From Verrucomicrobiia bacterium (lineage in GTDB: Bacteria > Verrucomicrobiota > Verrucomicrobiia > Limisphaerales > JADLHS01): DNA of 36,619 nt. The position numbers and the translations under genes were made by a program. Where the stretch lies: the NCBI GenBank assembly GCA_011525685.1, contig WYBW01000191.1, positions 1 to 36,619 on the forward strand, read 5' to 3'. Shown here one piece after another: positions 14,743-23,029 of this stretch (the first letter of the stretch is position 1; each line of letters starts with the position of its first letter). Below the pieces are notes generated by a model. The model searched no databases. It was not told the origin of the DNA and worked only from the letters and a program-made list of their open reading frames with translations.

Positions 14743-14758
14743 CGGTGACCACTCACCG
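14743..14758. promoter_or_regulatory. Candidate operator palindrome in the divergent HxlR/thioredoxin region
   Basis: CGGTGA-CCAC-TCACCG is a perfect six-base inverted repeat with a four-base spacer. It sits about 48 bases upstream of the HxlR start and about 118 bases upstream of the thioredoxin-like start. HxlR regulators usually bind such dyads in the divergent intergenic region. The functional role is inferred. Confidence 0.4.
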
Positions 14759-14875
14759 ATTTGTGCCCACTTTCGCGGCGCATGAAGTGTGATGAAATGT
14801 GGGTTCACGACGCAGGGCCAACGGGCCGTGCGCCGGATAAGACCAAAACTGAAACCGAACAACACAAGCATCATC

Positions 14876-15112
14876 ATGAAAACCAAAGCTGTCTTCTATC
14901 ACGCCGGCTGTCCCGTGTGCGTGGCCGCCGAACAGAACGTCGCTGCCGCGCTCGACCCGGCGCGCTTCGACGTGGAACATGTCCACCTCGGCCAGAACAA
15001 GGCCCGGGTGGCCGAGGCGGAAAAGGCGGGCGTGAAATCCGTGCCCGCTCTCGTGCTGGGCGGCCAGGCTTACCACATCAACTTCGGCGCGGGCATCGAG
15101 GCGCTGCGGTGA
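14876..15112 (+). CDS. Small thioredoxin/glutaredoxin-like protein (CPVC)
   Basis: A 78-residue cytoplasmic thiol-redox protein. It begins MKTKAVFYHAGCPVCVAAEQ, with the CxxC redox pair (C12 and C15) after the first beta strand. The cis-proline segment follows as VKSVPALVLGGQAYHINFG. That is the minimal thioredoxin/glutaredoxin fold. The ATG at 14876 is chosen because upstream in-frame codons read as leader sequence. No strong Shine-Dalgarno is visible. The gene is divergent from the HxlR regulator and so is a likely target of it. The precise substrate is unknown. Confidence 0.85.
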   Translation: MKTKAVFYHAGCPVCVAAEQNVAAALDPARFDVEHVHLGQNKARVAEAEKAGVKSVPALVLGGQAYHINFGAGIEALR

Positions 15113-15154
15113 ACCAAGACACTCCGCTGGTGGTGTGTCCACCGCCAGCGGGTT

Positions 15155-15967
15155 TCACGGTTTGAACAGACGATAGAACTTGGTCGGCAGGGTGGCCGGG
15201 ACAACGACGGGGTTGGTGCTGCCGCTCGGGGCGTTGACCCAGTGGGTCGTCAGCAGGTTTGTGTTTTCCTGGAGCTGCCAGCCGGGCTCGTTTGGCGTCC
15301 ACGAGAGGGTCGCCGAGCCGGCGGTTGCCGGACCGATGGCGAGCTGCGGCGATGGCGGCGGCGGCAGGCTCGGGTCCACGGCGGTCAGGCTCATCAGCGC
15401 AAAATCCACGTAAAGTTTGAGCTTGTAGGTGTCGTAAGCATGCAACTCCGGCGTGAGGTTGGTAAAGGTCTGGCCGTAGTAGCCCGTGGCCTGATACATC
15501 AACGGATCGGGCAGCGCGTCCTCACCATCCACCAACGGCATGATCTCCAACATCGCGCCCGCGCCGGTGGTGCTGGCGAGCAGGCGAAACACAAAACGCC
15601 GGATGTCAAACGGCTGCCCGTCCACGCGGGTGAGCGTGATGCGGGCGCCGGTGCCCGTGTTGGGACCGACGGTGGGCGCCTGCGCCTGCAAGCCGTCCGG
15701 CCAGTTGACACTGAGAAATCGGCCAATCGGATTGGTTCCGCCCCCAGTGAAGAGCTTGTCGCGGCTCAACGTGAAGAGGTAGCCCTCGGTCTGGATGGTG
15801 TCGGAGTTGATGTTGGTGGCCACCAGGTGGGTTGTCTGCGTGGGACTGAAGAAGACGTTGGTCACGGCGCGGGCCGGATGCAGCGTGGCCAGCAACAGCC
15901 CAACGGCGAACCCGGTCAGGCGCAAGCGGCCAAAGCGAGCTTGTCGAGGGATTGCGGTTTTGATCAT
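15155..15967 (-). CDS. Secreted protein with verrucomicrobial C-terminal FYRL module
   Basis: A 270-residue exported protein of unknown function. A signal peptide is clear: positively charged MIKTAIPRQARFGRLR, a hydrophobic run (FAVGLLLATL) and a cleavage site near HPARA. The middle part has no family I recognise. The last ~65 residues (GPATAGSATLSWTPNEPGW onwards, with WQLQENTNLLTTHWVN and ending KFYRLFKP) form the C-terminal beta module found on many secreted verrucomicrobial proteins. It follows the HAF-repeat gene after 12 bases and is probably co-transcribed with it. It converges on the thioredoxin-like gene. Confidence 0.8.
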   Translation of the reverse strand: MIKTAIPRQARFGRLRLTGFAVGLLLATLHPARAVTNVFFSPTQTTHLVATNINSDTIQTEGYLFTLSRDKLFTGGGTNPIGRFLSVNWPDGLQAQAPTVGPNTGTGARITLTRVDGQPFDIRRFVFRLLASTTGAGAMLEIMPLVDGEDALPDPLMYQATGYYGQTFTNLTPELHAYDTYKLKLYVDFALMSLTAVDPSLPPPPSPQLAIGPATAGSATLSWTPNEPGWQLQENTNLLTTHWVNAPSGSTNPVVVPATLPTKFYRLFKP

Positions 15968-15979
15968 CGAGTGAAGCGC

Positions 15980-17748
15980 TCAGGGTTGCGCGCTTTGCAA
16001 TTCCAACCGGAGGAACTGCTGCGGCGGGCTGCCCGGAAAATCGGTGCGCACGGTCAGCGTTTCCCAATTGCCCTGGCGGGTGAGGTTGACCAATGCGGTC
16101 GCGCCCGAGCCGCTCTGCCACGGGCCAGCCACGTTGGTCGCGGCGGTGAACGCCAACGTCACGCCCGCGCGATCCATCGGGTGGGTGAGGGTCAGCGTGA
16201 GCCGGCCCAGTTCCTCGCGCGGTTGGAGCACTCCGCTTTCGGCGGTCTGTGGTTCGAGACCCAGGGCGAATTCGCTGGCGTTGTTCCACTCGTCGCTGTC
16301 CGGGTTGGCCCACGGACCGGCGATGGTTTCGTTGGTGCTGGTAACTCCGAACTTCTCCGCCGCCCAGGTGGCATAGTCGTAGGGCGTGGTAAAGGCGACG
16401 TCCTGTCCGAGTGTTGCGCCCTGACTGTTCTGAGCGTGGGCGCGGAAGTGGTAGGTGGTGTGGGGTGTGAGGTTGGTGAGCAGGCAGGTGACGAGGGTGG
16501 GCACGGTGCCGGTGATGGCATTGCCGGCGGCCGGGTTCGTGGCGGAGTAAGGCGGAGCCAAACCCCAGTGAAACATGGCGGCCGTCGTCGAGTCGCAGGC
16601 GTTGACCTGTGCGCGCAAAACGGCGCTGGTGGGCGTGAGGCTCGCCGGCGGCAAGCTAACCACCGTCGGCGGCGGCAACACGTGCGGCGTGAGCAGCAGC
16701 GTGCGCGGAGGCTTGGCATCCGTGTCCAGATAAGCCTGAACCATGAGGTGGCCAGCGTCATTGACCGCCAGCACCCGCGCCAGGATATAGTCGCCCGCAT
16801 CCACGACTTCGTTCAGGTCTTCGGCGATCCAGTTGCCGCTGCCGTTGGCATACCAGCGCACGGCCGTGGTCTCGGTGGGCGTGGCCATCTTCCACGCCGA
16901 ACCGACGAGCAGACCGTGTTGGTTGAGGTCCGTGAACGCGCAGGTGTTGGGACTGCCCTGGGGTGGCAGCGGAATGGGCGTCATGCTGGTGGTGTTGCTG
17001 GCGATCCACGGCACAACAATGCGGTTGGACACGGTGTAAGTGGTATGGATGCCGGCGACCAGTCCGGCGTTATTCAACACCGCCGGCTGCACGGTGGCGG
17101 TGGGATGCGTGAAATAGTTCATCGTCCCGTCGGCCTCGCGGCGGAAGGCGAAATAGTTCGACGGACCGGCGTAATTGCCGATGACGACGCCGAGGTCGTT
17201 GAGGCGGAAGGCGCGGGCGTAGCCGGTGCCGTCGGGTGTGAGGTCGGTCTTCAAGCCCGTGGCTGGATCGAAAAGGTAGGCGTGTTCGTCGTAATCGAGG
17301 GAGCTGGTGCTGTGCGGCGTGTAGATGGTGGCGTGTCCGGCGATGAGGCCCAGTGCATTAACATCCATGGCCGGGCTGTGCTCGACATGACCCCATAATA
17401 ATGACAGTCGTGTGAATCGCAGCTCCAGTAACTCCACGAGTGCCCGCCCCAGGCATCAATGAAACCGGTGCTGCCATTCTCCACGTAGGCGCCCTTGCTG
17501 AGGGTGGGGTAAGTGGCGGGGCGGTCACCCACCACCAGTCCCGCGCCGTTGCGGGCCGCCGGGCTGAAGTTCAGCGGCGCCCCCGGTGGCGAGCCGGGAA
17601 TCCAGCGGGCGAACCACGGCAACGCGACCAGTTGGTTGGAGGTCCAGCCGGTGACGTCGGTGATCAAATAGGTTTCCGCAATCTGCGCGTTGGCGCCGAA
17701 GGCCAGCGCCAGCAGACTGCCCAGCAACAAACAAACACGGCGGTTCAT
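15980..17748 (-). CDS. Secreted HAF-repeat and fibronectin-type protein, with a frameshift
   Basis: The gene is split between two frames. From the ATG at 17746-17748 a signal peptide (MNRRVCLLLGSLLALAFGANA) and about 118 codons run to HDCHYY at 17395. The matching continuation (GHVEHSPAMDVNALGLIAGH) is in another frame from 17392 down to the stop at 15980. The break falls in a run of four G (CCCC at 17391-17394 on the plus strand); a fifth G would restore one frame of about 589 residues. The first two thirds show repeated motifs such as DVNALGLIAGH, RLNDLGVVIGNY and VLNNAGLVAGI, typical of HAF extracellular repeats. A fibronectin-III-like region with LTPHTTYHFRAHAQNSQG follows, and then a C-terminal beta module. 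Either a real disruption or a base-calling error is possible. Function unknown; probably exported. Confidence 0.75.
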
Positions 17749-18035
17749 GGGCCAGGGGAAGCATATCGCACGATGGAAGAAAGTCCACTTGGGTGAGAAA
17801 CGGAAAACCTGCCTGAGGCCCGCCATTCATTGCCGTAGATGGTTTCCATGCGTGGAGACCGGACGAAACGGCGCCGCCAAGGAGACCTCGCGAGCTTTGG
17901 CCTGGAGATCATCAATCTTCGCTAGAATCGAACGCGCCGTCGAAGCCGAAACGATGGGCGTGCTTTTTCCCTGCGCCGGTGCCGGACGGCCAAGTCCATC
18001 AAATCAACTCTGGCGCGGCCATTGAAACCCGTAGA
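17749..18035. other. Intergenic stretch, no feature seen
   Basis: It separates the start of the HAF-repeat gene from the 3' end of the ACR3-like gene, both on the minus strand. No believable gene, strong hairpin or promoter was found. It should hold the promoter for the two secreted-protein genes. Confidence 0.4.
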
Positions 18036-18995
18036 TTAGTCAGTCGCCAGTCGTGCCGGCACCCACCACAGATAGGCGATCATCGCGCCGAGTTCGACGA
18101 GGGATTGCAGCACGATGATGGCGGCGGCGAGTTCCCAGCCCGCCGGCAACGCCAGCGCCAGCGGCAGGACCACGAACGAATTGCGCGTGCCGGCGCTGAA
18201 AATAATCGTGCGCTGTTCGGCGGTTGCCAGTCCGAAGCGTCGCGCGACGAAGCGCGCCACAAATGGCACGATGGCCGCGAAGGCGATGAACACGACCGCC
18301 GTCGCTCCGAGCAATCTCCACGAACCGCTGACGGCGCGAATCTGCGCGCCCGCGATGAGCAGCACGGTCAACGCCAGCAACGGCACGGGCAGCCAGGCGG
18401 TGAATTGCAGCCAGCGGGCGCATAGCCGTGACCGGCGGGCGGTGGCTTCCGTGATGGCAACCAGCACGAGCGGCAGAATGATGAGGCCGAGGAAGGCTTC
18501 GAGAAATTTTCCCGCGCGCACCACGCCGGCCAGTTCGCCGCCAAGGAACAACCACAACCACGCCGGCAGCAGAATCATTTGCGACAGCAACAACACGGGC
18601 GTCGCGGCGATGGCGAGGCGCGCGTCGCCTTTGCCCAGCAGGGTGAAGCTGACAAACCAATCCGTGCAGGGCGCGAGCAATACCAGATACACGCCCAACA
18701 GGATGACGGGGTCGGGCGGAAGAAATCGCGCCAGCAGCCAGGCCAGCGGCGGGACGAGGATGAAGTTGACCACGAGCAGCGCGACGAGGAAGCGTCCGTG
18801 GCCGATCATGCCGCGCACTTCCAGCAGCGGCACTTGGGCAAAGGTGACGTAGAGCAAGGCGGCCAGCACGGGCCACAGCAGCTTTTCCAGCACAGGCGCG
18901 GTGGCGGGCACGTTCCAGCCAAGCACTGCGCCAATAGCAATGGCGGCCAGATAGAAGAAAATCTGGCCGCGTTCGAGTTGCAGGCGCGCCAACAC
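18036..18995 (-). CDS. ACR3/bile-acid-symporter-type membrane transporter
   Basis: About 319 residues with roughly ten hydrophobic segments. The segment VLLAPCTDWFVSFTLLGKGDARLAIAATP (conserved P-C-T-D-W) matches the arsenite/BASS superfamily, and KFLEAFLGLIILPLVLV and SAGTRNSFVVLPLALALP fit the paired half-repeats. It probably exports an anion (arsenite in ACR3 proteins), but the substrate is not certain, and no ArsR or ArsC gene is adjacent. The start is unclear: a GTG at 18993-18995 (VLARLQLERGQIFF) fits the length of relatives. The next in-frame ATG upstream (19097) would add residues that look like leader, and beyond it lies a repeat element. It is divergent from the RNase R gene. Confidence 0.75.
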   Translation of the reverse strand: MLARLQLERGQIFFYLAAIAIGAVLGWNVPATAPVLEKLLWPVLAALLYVTFAQVPLLEVRGMIGHGRFLVALLVVNFILVPPLAWLLARFLPPDPVILLGVYLVLLAPCTDWFVSFTLLGKGDARLAIAATPVLLLSQMILLPAWLWLFLGGELAGVVRAGKFLEAFLGLIILPLVLVAITEATARRSRLCARWLQFTAWLPVPLLALTVLLIAGAQIRAVSGSWRLLGATAVVFIAFAAIVPFVARFVARRFGLATAEQRTIIFSAGTRNSFVVLPLALALPAGWELAAAIIVLQSLVELGAMIAYLWWVPARLATD

Positions 18996-19127
18996 GCGAC
19001 GCAGTGTGGCGAAAAGCGAATCACACAGCCAGAAGCCATTACCTCCCCGGCTCCCTTCGTGGCGGTTTCCGCCCCCGTTCCCGCCGGAAAGATGCATCCC
19101 ACCTTCTTGCAGGTAGTGGTTGTCGCG

Positions 19128-19235
19128 CTGCGACAAGCCCGTACGCGTGCAGCGGGACGGAAGTGGTTCACCCGCGTGGGCCAAGGCGCTGCTGAAGGCG
19201 GCGCTACTCGTCGCAGCGCGACGAGTTCCACCACG
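19128..19235. repeat. Short inverted-ended repeat element, intergenic copy
   Basis: The stretch starts GTGGTTGTCGCGCTGCGACA and ends near TCGTCGCAGCGCGACGAGTT, each end itself a palindrome around CGCGCTGCG. A related element, in the opposite orientation, lies inside the RNase R gene at about 20551-20690. Sited between divergent genes, it may influence either promoter. Confidence 0.55.
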
Positions 19236-19398
19236 TCCTTCCCATTGGCCCTGCAATAAAGTGAGATGCGCCTCCGCCGTAACGGGCGCTGAAGTGATGC
19301 TGGTCAAACCGGCCCCCCTCCGGCATACTCTATAAGCCGGCGAGCACAGTTCCTTGGTGGAAACTGCGGCCTGCGCGACATTTCCTGAATTCCAATCC

Positions 19399-21741
19399 AT
19401 GAAAGATCAGATCGTCCACTTGTTGGGCCAGAGGAGTTATGTTCCGTTGACTGCGGAAAACCTGCGGCGGCATTTGCGCTTACCGCCGGAGCGCCAACGG
19501 GAGTTCGTCCAAACGCTGCGTAAGCTGGAGCAAACCGGCCAGATCGCCCGCATCAAGGGCAACCGTTATGTCCGCCCGCGCGAGGCGGATTTGATTCCCG
19601 GCCGCATTCGGATGAACCGGCAGGGCAAAGGATTTCTTCAACCGGACGATCCGGGGCTCAAGGAAATCGTCATCCCCGAAAGCGCCACCGGTACAGCCAT
19701 GCATGAGGACCGCGTGCTCGTGCGGCGCGATGTCCAACCCAGGGGCTTGCGCCATGACGTTGCCGAACCGGGCACGGGCGCCGTGGTGCGTGTGCTGGAA
19801 CGACGCCGCACGCAGATCGTCGGCACGTTGCAACGCAGCCGGCAGTTTCTTTACGTCATTCCGGATGACCCGCGCATCCCGCATGATGTTTACGTGTCGG
19901 AACCGCGCGACTTGGGCCGGCCGGCACGGGTCGGCGACAAGGTGGTCGTTGAGCTGCGCGAATGGCTGTCGCGCCACACAAATCCCGAGGGTGAAATCAT
20001 CGAAGTGCTCGGCGCGCCGGACGCCGAGGGTGTGGACATGCTTTCGGTGCTGCGCCAGTACGATCTGCCGCTGCATTTTCCCAAGTCCGTCTTGCAGGAA
20101 GCGCGCGGCGTGGGCACGACGGTTCACGCACGCGATCTCGCGGGCCGGGTGGATTGCCGTCGTCACCGCGTCATTACCATTGATCCGGACGACGCGAAGG
20201 ATTTCGACGACGCGATTTGTCTGGAGCGCGCGGGACACGATCAATGGCGATTGTGGGTTCACATCGCCGACGTGTCGCATTACGTGAAGCCCGGCACGGC
20301 GCTGGATGCCGAGGCACGCAAGCGCGGCAACTCAACATATCTTGTGGACCGCGTCATCCCGATGCTGCCGGAGGCGTTGAGCAACGAACTCTGTTCGCTC
20401 AAGCCGAACGTGGATCGCCTGACCAAATGCGTCGAGTTCCTCGTGTCGAATGACGGCCGGGTGTTGAACACGAAGTTCTATCCCGCGGTGATTCATTCGC
20501 AACGGCGTTTCACGTACCAGGAAGTTTTCGGGATTTTGCAGCGAAGGCAGGCCCATCCGGAGGGTGGAAGTCGTCGCGCCGCAACAATTGGCGGCGCGGC
20601 CAGCGGCGCAGCTTCGGCCCGAGGCTTGGCCGACCAAGCGCTGCCTGTTCCACCGCTGCGCGGCGGGGTTGTCGCAGCGCGACAACCGCTACCGCATGAT
20701 CCCATCGAGCAGATGCTCCATCACGCGCACGAACTGGCCCAGCGCATCCGGCGGCGGCGTTTCCAGGCCGGCTCGCTCGACCTGGATTTTCCCGAAACCA
20801 AAATCCGGTTGGATGAACGCGGGCGCATCTCCCGCATCGAGAAGGTGGAGAATGACGTGTCCCACCAATTGATCGAGGAGTTCATGCTGCTGGCCAATGA
20901 AGCGGTGGCCGCGCGGTTGATGGCACAACGAAAACCCGCGGTTTATCGGGTCCACGAGTCGCCGGACCCGAGGCGTTTGCAGGAATATCGCGAGGAGGTG
21001 TTGAGCCACAACGTGCCGTGCGGCAACCTGAGTCAGCCCGCGGAGGTGCAGAAATTGTTGGCCCGGCTCAACGGTCTGCCCATTGGTCAGGCGCTGAAGA
21101 TCGGGTTTCTCAAGTCGCTGATGCGCGCGCGTTACGCGGTCGAGCCGCTGGGTCACTACGGCCTGGCCAAGAAGAAATACACACACTTCACCTCGCCCAT
21201 CCGTCGCTACGCCGACCTGGTGGTGCATCGCGCATTGTTCGATGGAAAAGCCGCGCCGCATTCCGCGCTGAAGGAGACGGCGGAGCACATTTCCGTCACC
21301 GAACGCAATTCCGCCGACGCCGAGCGCGACAGCAAGGACGTGAAGCTGTTTGCGTTCCTGAACGCGCAATTGAAATCCGGCCGGCCCGAACGTTATCCCG
21401 CGCTCGTGACCGACGTGCGCAATTTTGGGTTCTTTGTGGATGTGCCGGGCCTGGCGATGAGCGGGCTGGTGCCGTTGTCCACGGTCGAGGATGACTTCTT
21501 CACGTTCGACGCCGCGCGCAATCTGCTGGTGGGACGCCGCACCCGGCGCATCATCCGTCTCGGCGACAAGGTCACGGTGCAGGTAGCGAAAGTGGACAGC
21601 TTCAAGAAGCAGGTGGATTTTCGGCTGGCAACCGGCGCCTCACGCCCAAGCAACGCTCCTCATCGTCCGCAACGGCACGCACCGACTGCGCGACCTTCCA
21701 GGATGAACGAGCACCGTGCTCATTCCCGCCGGTCACGTTGA
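19399..21741 (+). CDS. rnr: Ribonuclease R (RNB-family 3'-5' exoribonuclease) with an in-frame insert
   Basis: A 780-residue enzyme that degrades RNA from the 3' end and helps in turnover of structured RNAs. Parts in order: N-terminal winged-helix region (about 1-60), cold-shock-like OB folds (about 65-220), the RNB catalytic domain with IDPDDAKDFDDAICLE (D262, D268, D270 and D271 as metal ligands) and HYGLAKKKYTHFTSPIRRYAD, an S1 domain near 655-745, and a basic C-terminal tail. The ATG at 19399 gives MKDQIVHLLGQRSYVPL, which begins right at the winged helix. Between EVFGILQRRQ and DPIEQMLHHAHEL (about residues 385-432) lies an Ala/Gly/Arg-rich stretch absent from ordinary RNase R. Its DNA is a short inverted-repeat element also found upstream of the gene. 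The insert preserves the frame, so the enzyme may still work. Confidence 0.92.
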   Translation: MKDQIVHLLGQRSYVPLTAENLRRHLRLPPERQREFVQTLRKLEQTGQIARIKGNRYVRPREADLIPGRIRMNRQGKGFLQPDDPGLKEIVIPESATGTAMHEDRVLVRRDVQPRGLRHDVAEPGTGAVVRVLERRRTQIVGTLQRSRQFLYVIPDDPRIPHDVYVSEPRDLGRPARVGDKVVVELREWLSRHTNPEGEIIEVLGAPDAEGVDMLSVLRQYDLPLHFPKSVLQEARGVGTTVHARDLAGRVDCRRHRVITIDPDDAKDFDDAICLERAGHDQWRLWVHIADVSHYVKPGTALDAEARKRGNSTYLVDRVIPMLPEALSNELCSLKPNVDRLTKCVEFLVSNDGRVLNTKFYPAVIHSQRRFTYQEVFGILQRRQAHPEGGSRRAATIGGAASGAASARGLADQALPVPPLRGGVVAARQPLPHDPIEQMLHHAHELAQRIRRRRFQAGSLDLDFPETKIRLDERGRISRIEKVENDVSHQLIEEFMLLANEAVAARLMAQRKPAVYRVHESPDPRRLQEYREEVLSHNVPCGNLSQPAEVQKLLARLNGLPIGQALKIGFLKSLMRARYAVEPLGHYGLAKKKYTHFTSPIRRYADLVVHRALFDGKAAPHSALKETAEHISVTERNSADAERDSKDVKLFAFLNAQLKSGRPERYPALVTDVRNFGFFVDVPGLAMSGLVPLSTVEDDFFTFDAARNLLVGRRTRRIIRLGDKVTVQVAKVDSFKKQVDFRLATGASRPSNAPHRPQRHAPTARPSRMNEHRAHSRRSR
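20551..20690. repeat. Repeat element inserted in frame within rnr
   Basis: This stretch encodes the extra ~45 residues of RNase R (from AHPEGGSRRA to GVVAARQPL). It ends GTTGTCGCAGCGCGACAACC, an inverted repeat, and begins near GAAGTCGTCGCGCCGCAAC. The complement matches the element at 19128-19235 in ends and in several internal blocks. Confidence 0.6.
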
Positions 21742-21835
21742 AGGCGTTGCACGTTGACGAAGATATCCTCGCACCTCCAGGGAATCCCTGGTCGGAAAGT
21801 CGCGTTGGTGGACCCGGCTGAGATTCTCCTTCGCT
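21742..21835. terminator. Convergent spacer with a short stem-loop
   Basis: Between the convergent rnr and EamA genes, CCAGGG-AAT-CCCTGG (about 21778-21792) can form a six-base-pair stem. There is no T tract, so termination by this hairpin is only a guess. Confidence 0.25.
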
Positions 21836-22876
21836 TCACGTCGAGGCGGCGTCCCGGGCCTGGTCCTTTTCGGCGGCTCGACGCGGGACAGTTCTTACCT
21901 GACGGGAAAGTCCAATGAGCAGGCCGGCCACGATCACCGCACTGCCCCAAAGCTGTCCCCAATGGAGTGTTTCCCCAAGCCAAAGGCGAGCCAGGGCCAC
22001 TCCAAAGACGGGTTGTGCGAAGATGGTCAGGGCGGCGACATTGACCTCCCCTTCGCGAATGACGAGAAACCAGAAGCCGTAACCGAAAGCGGTGCAGATG
22101 AGCGCCAGCGCGAGGATGACGAGCCACACCTGGACCGGCATACGGCTGGCCGCAGCAAACGTCGTCGGACCGTCAATCAACAGGTTCGCCAGCGTGCCGG
22201 TGGCCAGGGCGAGGGTGAGGACCTTCATGGGGCCGACGGGCATCTGAGTCGCCGACCCTGAGTTCGCTCCCAATGCAACCGCCCGGGGCGCGTTGCATTC
22301 CTCCTCGCGAGGGGGCAACCCGGATTTCGCTGCATCGCCTTTGCCGACACGGAGGGGACTGATGATGCGCTTGCCGACGACGGAATAGGCCGTTTCACAA
22401 AAGAACGAGGTAACGAAGATCAGGCTGGCTCCGAGGCTGATCCACTTGAATTCCGGTCGCCACGGGCCATTGAGCACCACCACTCCCAGCAACCCGAACG
22501 CAAACCCCATCATCCGGCGCGGGCCGATATGTTCGCGCAGAAAAATCGCCGCGCCGACGGACGTAACCAGCGGCTCCAGCCCCATCAGGATCGAGGAGTT
22601 GGCGGCTGTGCTCAACTTGTTGCCAAATACCTGGAGGCGGTGGCCCAGCACGAAAACCACGAGGCCCAGCAGGCAGGTTTTGAGCAAATCCCGGCCCCGA
22701 GGCGCGGCCCCGGGCAGCCAGGGCCAGAGGGCCAGCAACGACAACCCCGCCAGACCGAAGCGCAATGTGACAATGCCGCCCGGTTCGAGGCTGGTTTCGA
22801 CATACTTGTAGGCGGACAGGCTGCCTGCCCAGAAAAAGTTCAAAACCAGCAAAATGATTAAATATGAGAGCCTCAT
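21836..22876 (-). CDS. EamA/DMT-superfamily transporter with an in-frame insert
   Basis: A 346-residue inner-membrane protein with about ten hydrophobic segments in two halves, as in the drug/metabolite transporter superfamily. The first half starts MRLSYLIILLVLNFFWAG and has the SSILMGLEPLVTSVGAAIFLREH segment. The second half has ALALICTAFGYGFWF, then ALTIFAQPVFGVALA and WLGETLHWGQLWG. The substrate is unknown. The loop between the halves carries about 40 extra polar residues (VGKGDAAKSGLPPREEECNA through ATQMPVGP) encoded by a hairpin-rich stretch at about 22232-22350. The ATG at 22874-22876 is chosen because hydrophobic sequence starts at once. It is divergent from the adaptor gene of the exporter operon. 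Confidence 0.82.
   Translation of the reverse strand: MRLSYLIILLVLNFFWAGSLSAYKYVETSLEPGGIVTLRFGLAGLSLLALWPWLPGAAPRGRDLLKTCLLGLVVFVLGHRLQVFGNKLSTAANSSILMGLEPLVTSVGAAIFLREHIGPRRMMGFAFGLLGVVVLNGPWRPEFKWISLGASLIFVTSFFCETAYSVVGKRIISPLRVGKGDAAKSGLPPREEECNAPRAVALGANSGSATQMPVGPMKVLTLALATGTLANLLIDGPTTFAAASRMPVQVWLVILALALICTAFGYGFWFLVIREGEVNVAALTIFAQPVFGVALARLWLGETLHWGQLWGSAVIVAGLLIGLSRQVRTVPRRAAEKDQARDAAST
22232..22350. repeat. Hairpin-rich insert in the EamA gene
   Basis: Within it, AATGCAAC and GTTGCATT form a perfect eight-base stem around a GC-rich centre, and CCTCCTCGCGAGGGGG forms a second small dyad. It encodes a loop not expected in the family. No second copy was found in the window, so mobility is inferred only from structure and from comparison with the rnr insert. 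Confidence 0.45.
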
Positions 22877-22983
22877 TCGGCATCCAAGCTGGGGCAAGGC
22901 AAGCCGTTTCCGCCCCCAGGAGCAAGCAGAGTTTCTAAAGCGTTGATACGCTGCCGCTCCAGGTTGGGGCGCGGAGAATCGCG

Positions 22984-23013
22984 TTTACAGTTTCGGCGCC
23001 GGCAGAGTATTCT
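22984..23013 (+). promoter_or_regulatory. Candidate sigma-70 promoter of the exporter operon
   Basis: TTTACA at 22984-22989 and TATTCT at 23008-23013 are separated by 18 bases and lie about 16 bases upstream of the adaptor start codon. The leader would be very short. This is pattern-based only. Confidence 0.35.
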
Positions 23014-23029
23014 CTCAGACCAAAGTTGA

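Noticed and set aside
15242..17398. Long plus-strand open frame of about 718 codons
   Set aside because: It lies opposite the HAF-repeat and FYRL-module genes and translates to Arg/Gly/His-rich sequence without any motif; the minus strand has signal peptides and recognisable repeats.
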